Shown here piece by piece: positions 63,088-64,000 of a stretch of 64,000 nt of DNA. The translations under genes were made by a program, and so were the position numbers. The notes under the pieces are model-generated. The model ran no database searches. It was not told the DNA's origin and saw only the letters and a list, made by a program, of their open reading frames with translations. Each line of letters starts with the position of its first letter. The stretch's first letter is position 1. Origin of the DNA: Gammaproteobacteria bacterium (GTDB taxonomy: Bacteria > Pseudomonadota > Gammaproteobacteria > VBWC01); assembly GCA_006218035.1 (NCBI GenBank), contig VBWC01000003.1:181251-245250 (forward strand), written 5' to 3'.

Positions 63088-64000
63088 CAGTAGCGGCATC
63101 CCAGCGTGTCCGTTTCTACGATACACAACCGCCGGCTGCCGGCCTGTGTAGCGAAGTCATCCGCGGACTGGGGCGACGTCCCCGGACATTGCCACCGAAA
63201 CTTTTTTATGATGAGCGCGGTTCCGCACTGTTCAACGCTATCTGCGAACTTCCAGAGTACTACCTGACGCGGACGGAAACCGCCATTATCGAGCACAATC
63301 TTGATGAAATCGCGGCTCTGGCCGGACCGGATTGCGTGTTGCTCGAGCTCGGAAGCGGCAGCGGGCGCAAGGCCCGTCCCGTCATAGAACGATTGCAACC
63401 CCGAACGTACGTACCTCTCGATATTTCCCGCGAGCATCTTTTGGCGGCTTCGACCGAAGTGGCGGATGAGTTTCCATGGCTGGAAATCCGGGCGACGTGC
63501 ATCGATTACACCACCGGGCTGATATTGCCTTTCGTTCTGCCAGCGTGCCGGCGCGTCGCGTTTTTTCCCGGATCGACGATAGGGAACTTTGAGCCGCACG
63601 ACGCCACGCGTTTTCTGGAGAATATCCGCCGTATGGTCGGCGTTGGCGGCGCCATCATCATCGGTGTGGACACCAAGAAAGATGCGCATACGTTACATGC
63701 CGCCTATAACGATTCTTACGGAATCACGGCGGAGTTCAACAAAAACGTTCTGTGCCGGATCAATCGGGATCTTGGCGCAAAGTTTATCTGTGACCAATTC
63801 GAGCATGATGCGTTTTATAACGAGCCAAGAGGGCGGGTGGAAATGCATCTCGTCAGTACTGTCCATCAGGTCGTGGGGTTCGAGAACATTCGCTTCGTGT
63901 TTGAGGAGGGCGAGACTATTCATACGGAGAATTCCTACAAATACACCACGGATGAATTTGTCGCGATAGCAACAGCGGCGGGATTCTCGTCGAGTCGTAT
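63084..64000 (+). CDS. egtD: L-histidine N-alpha-methyltransferase EgtD (cut by right edge)
   Basis: 305 residues visible of about 320. SAM site LELGSGSGRKARPVI, then PLDISREHL, FFPGSTIGNFEP and IGVDTKKD; KLFYDERGSALF and LPEYYLTRTE are family marks. It trimethylates histidine to hercynine, the substrate of EgtB. ATGA overlap shows coupled translation. The C-terminal end is beyond base 64000. Confidence 0.95.
   Translation, partial: MTVAASQRVRFYDTQPPAAGLCSEVIRGLGRRPRTLPPKLFYDERGSALFNAICELPEYYLTRTETAIIEHNLDEIAALAGPDCVLLELGSGSGRKARPVIERLQPRTYVPLDISREHLLAASTEVADEFPWLEIRATCIDYTTGLILPFVLPACRRVAFFPGSTIGNFEPHDATRFLENIRRMVGVGGAIIIGVDTKKDAHTLHAAYNDSYGITAEFNKNVLCRINRDLGAKFICDQFEHDAFYNEPRGRVEMHLVSTVHQVVGFENIRFVFEEGETIHTENSYKYTTDEFVAIATAAGFSSSR

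Overview
This 64 kb window looks like chromosomal DNA of an environmental gammaproteobacterium with about 55-60% GC. The evidence is housekeeping genes with gammaproteobacterial character (mrcB, tsaB, cpdA, mipA, yajQ, typA, HU), two-membrane envelope genes throughout, and an ordinary mix of Shine-Dalgarno sites and rho-independent terminators. No rRNA, tRNA, CRISPR array or phage was recognised. The nickel ECF transporter, the c7-type multihaem cytochrome and the periplasmic flavoprotein genes fit a respiratory or chemolithotrophic life, but the species cannot be named from this window.

Layout. 0-1 kb: the start of a FliK-like hook-length protein, cut by the left edge. 1-5 kb: a GYF-like/pentapeptide-repeat membrane protein and the three AmmeMemoRadiSam genes (amrB-amrA divergent from amrS). 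5-9 kb: a large secreted protein with six copies of an unrecognised beta repeat plus thrombospondin type-3 calcium repeats, a trihaem cytochrome and a tiny coiled-coil membrane protein. 9-13 kb: a nickel ECF transporter operon nikK-L-M-Q-O with a palindromic operator over its promoter. 13-24 kb: a frameshifted cupin, a two-domain kinase, mrcB and followers, tsaB, an SGNH hydrolase, cpdA, mipA, a DUF3617 protein, an ICMT-like methyltransferase and hinT. 24-28 kb: a run of envelope genes (outer-membrane barrel, DUF3347, DUF4198, a Met/His-rich membrane protein, an FMN-bind-like protein) that may be an uncharacterised metal-handling system.

28-33 kb: a 1442-residue SBBP-repeat surface protein and a small graveyard of broken TylF, RHS and IS3 fragments. 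33-41 kb: HU with a lysine-rich tail, a porin / FMN-binding / PepSY-TM operon, and a MacB-type ABC exporter with its adaptor. 41-49 kb: DAHP synthase, an EAL-HDOD protein, and a TetR-controlled MMPL / LolA-like / SPOR-barrel operon with an 18-10-18 perfect palindrome in front of tetR. 49-57 kb: a CHRD protein, yajQ, a coupled MoeA-like / FGGY-kinase pair facing trpD2 (ybiB) across a MITE-like element, and a glutamate dehydrogenase-family gene. 57-64 kb: a secreted protein with a duplicated C-terminal domain, a 61-residue bacterial histone, a cold-shock protein, typA, and egtB-egtD for ergothioneine (egtD cut by the right edge).

Three themes recur: periplasmic and outer-membrane metal or redox chemistry (nik operon, 24-28 kb cluster, FMN/PepSY operon, cytochrome), repeat-built surface proteins, and nucleoid proteins of unusual type (true histone fold plus H1-tailed HU).
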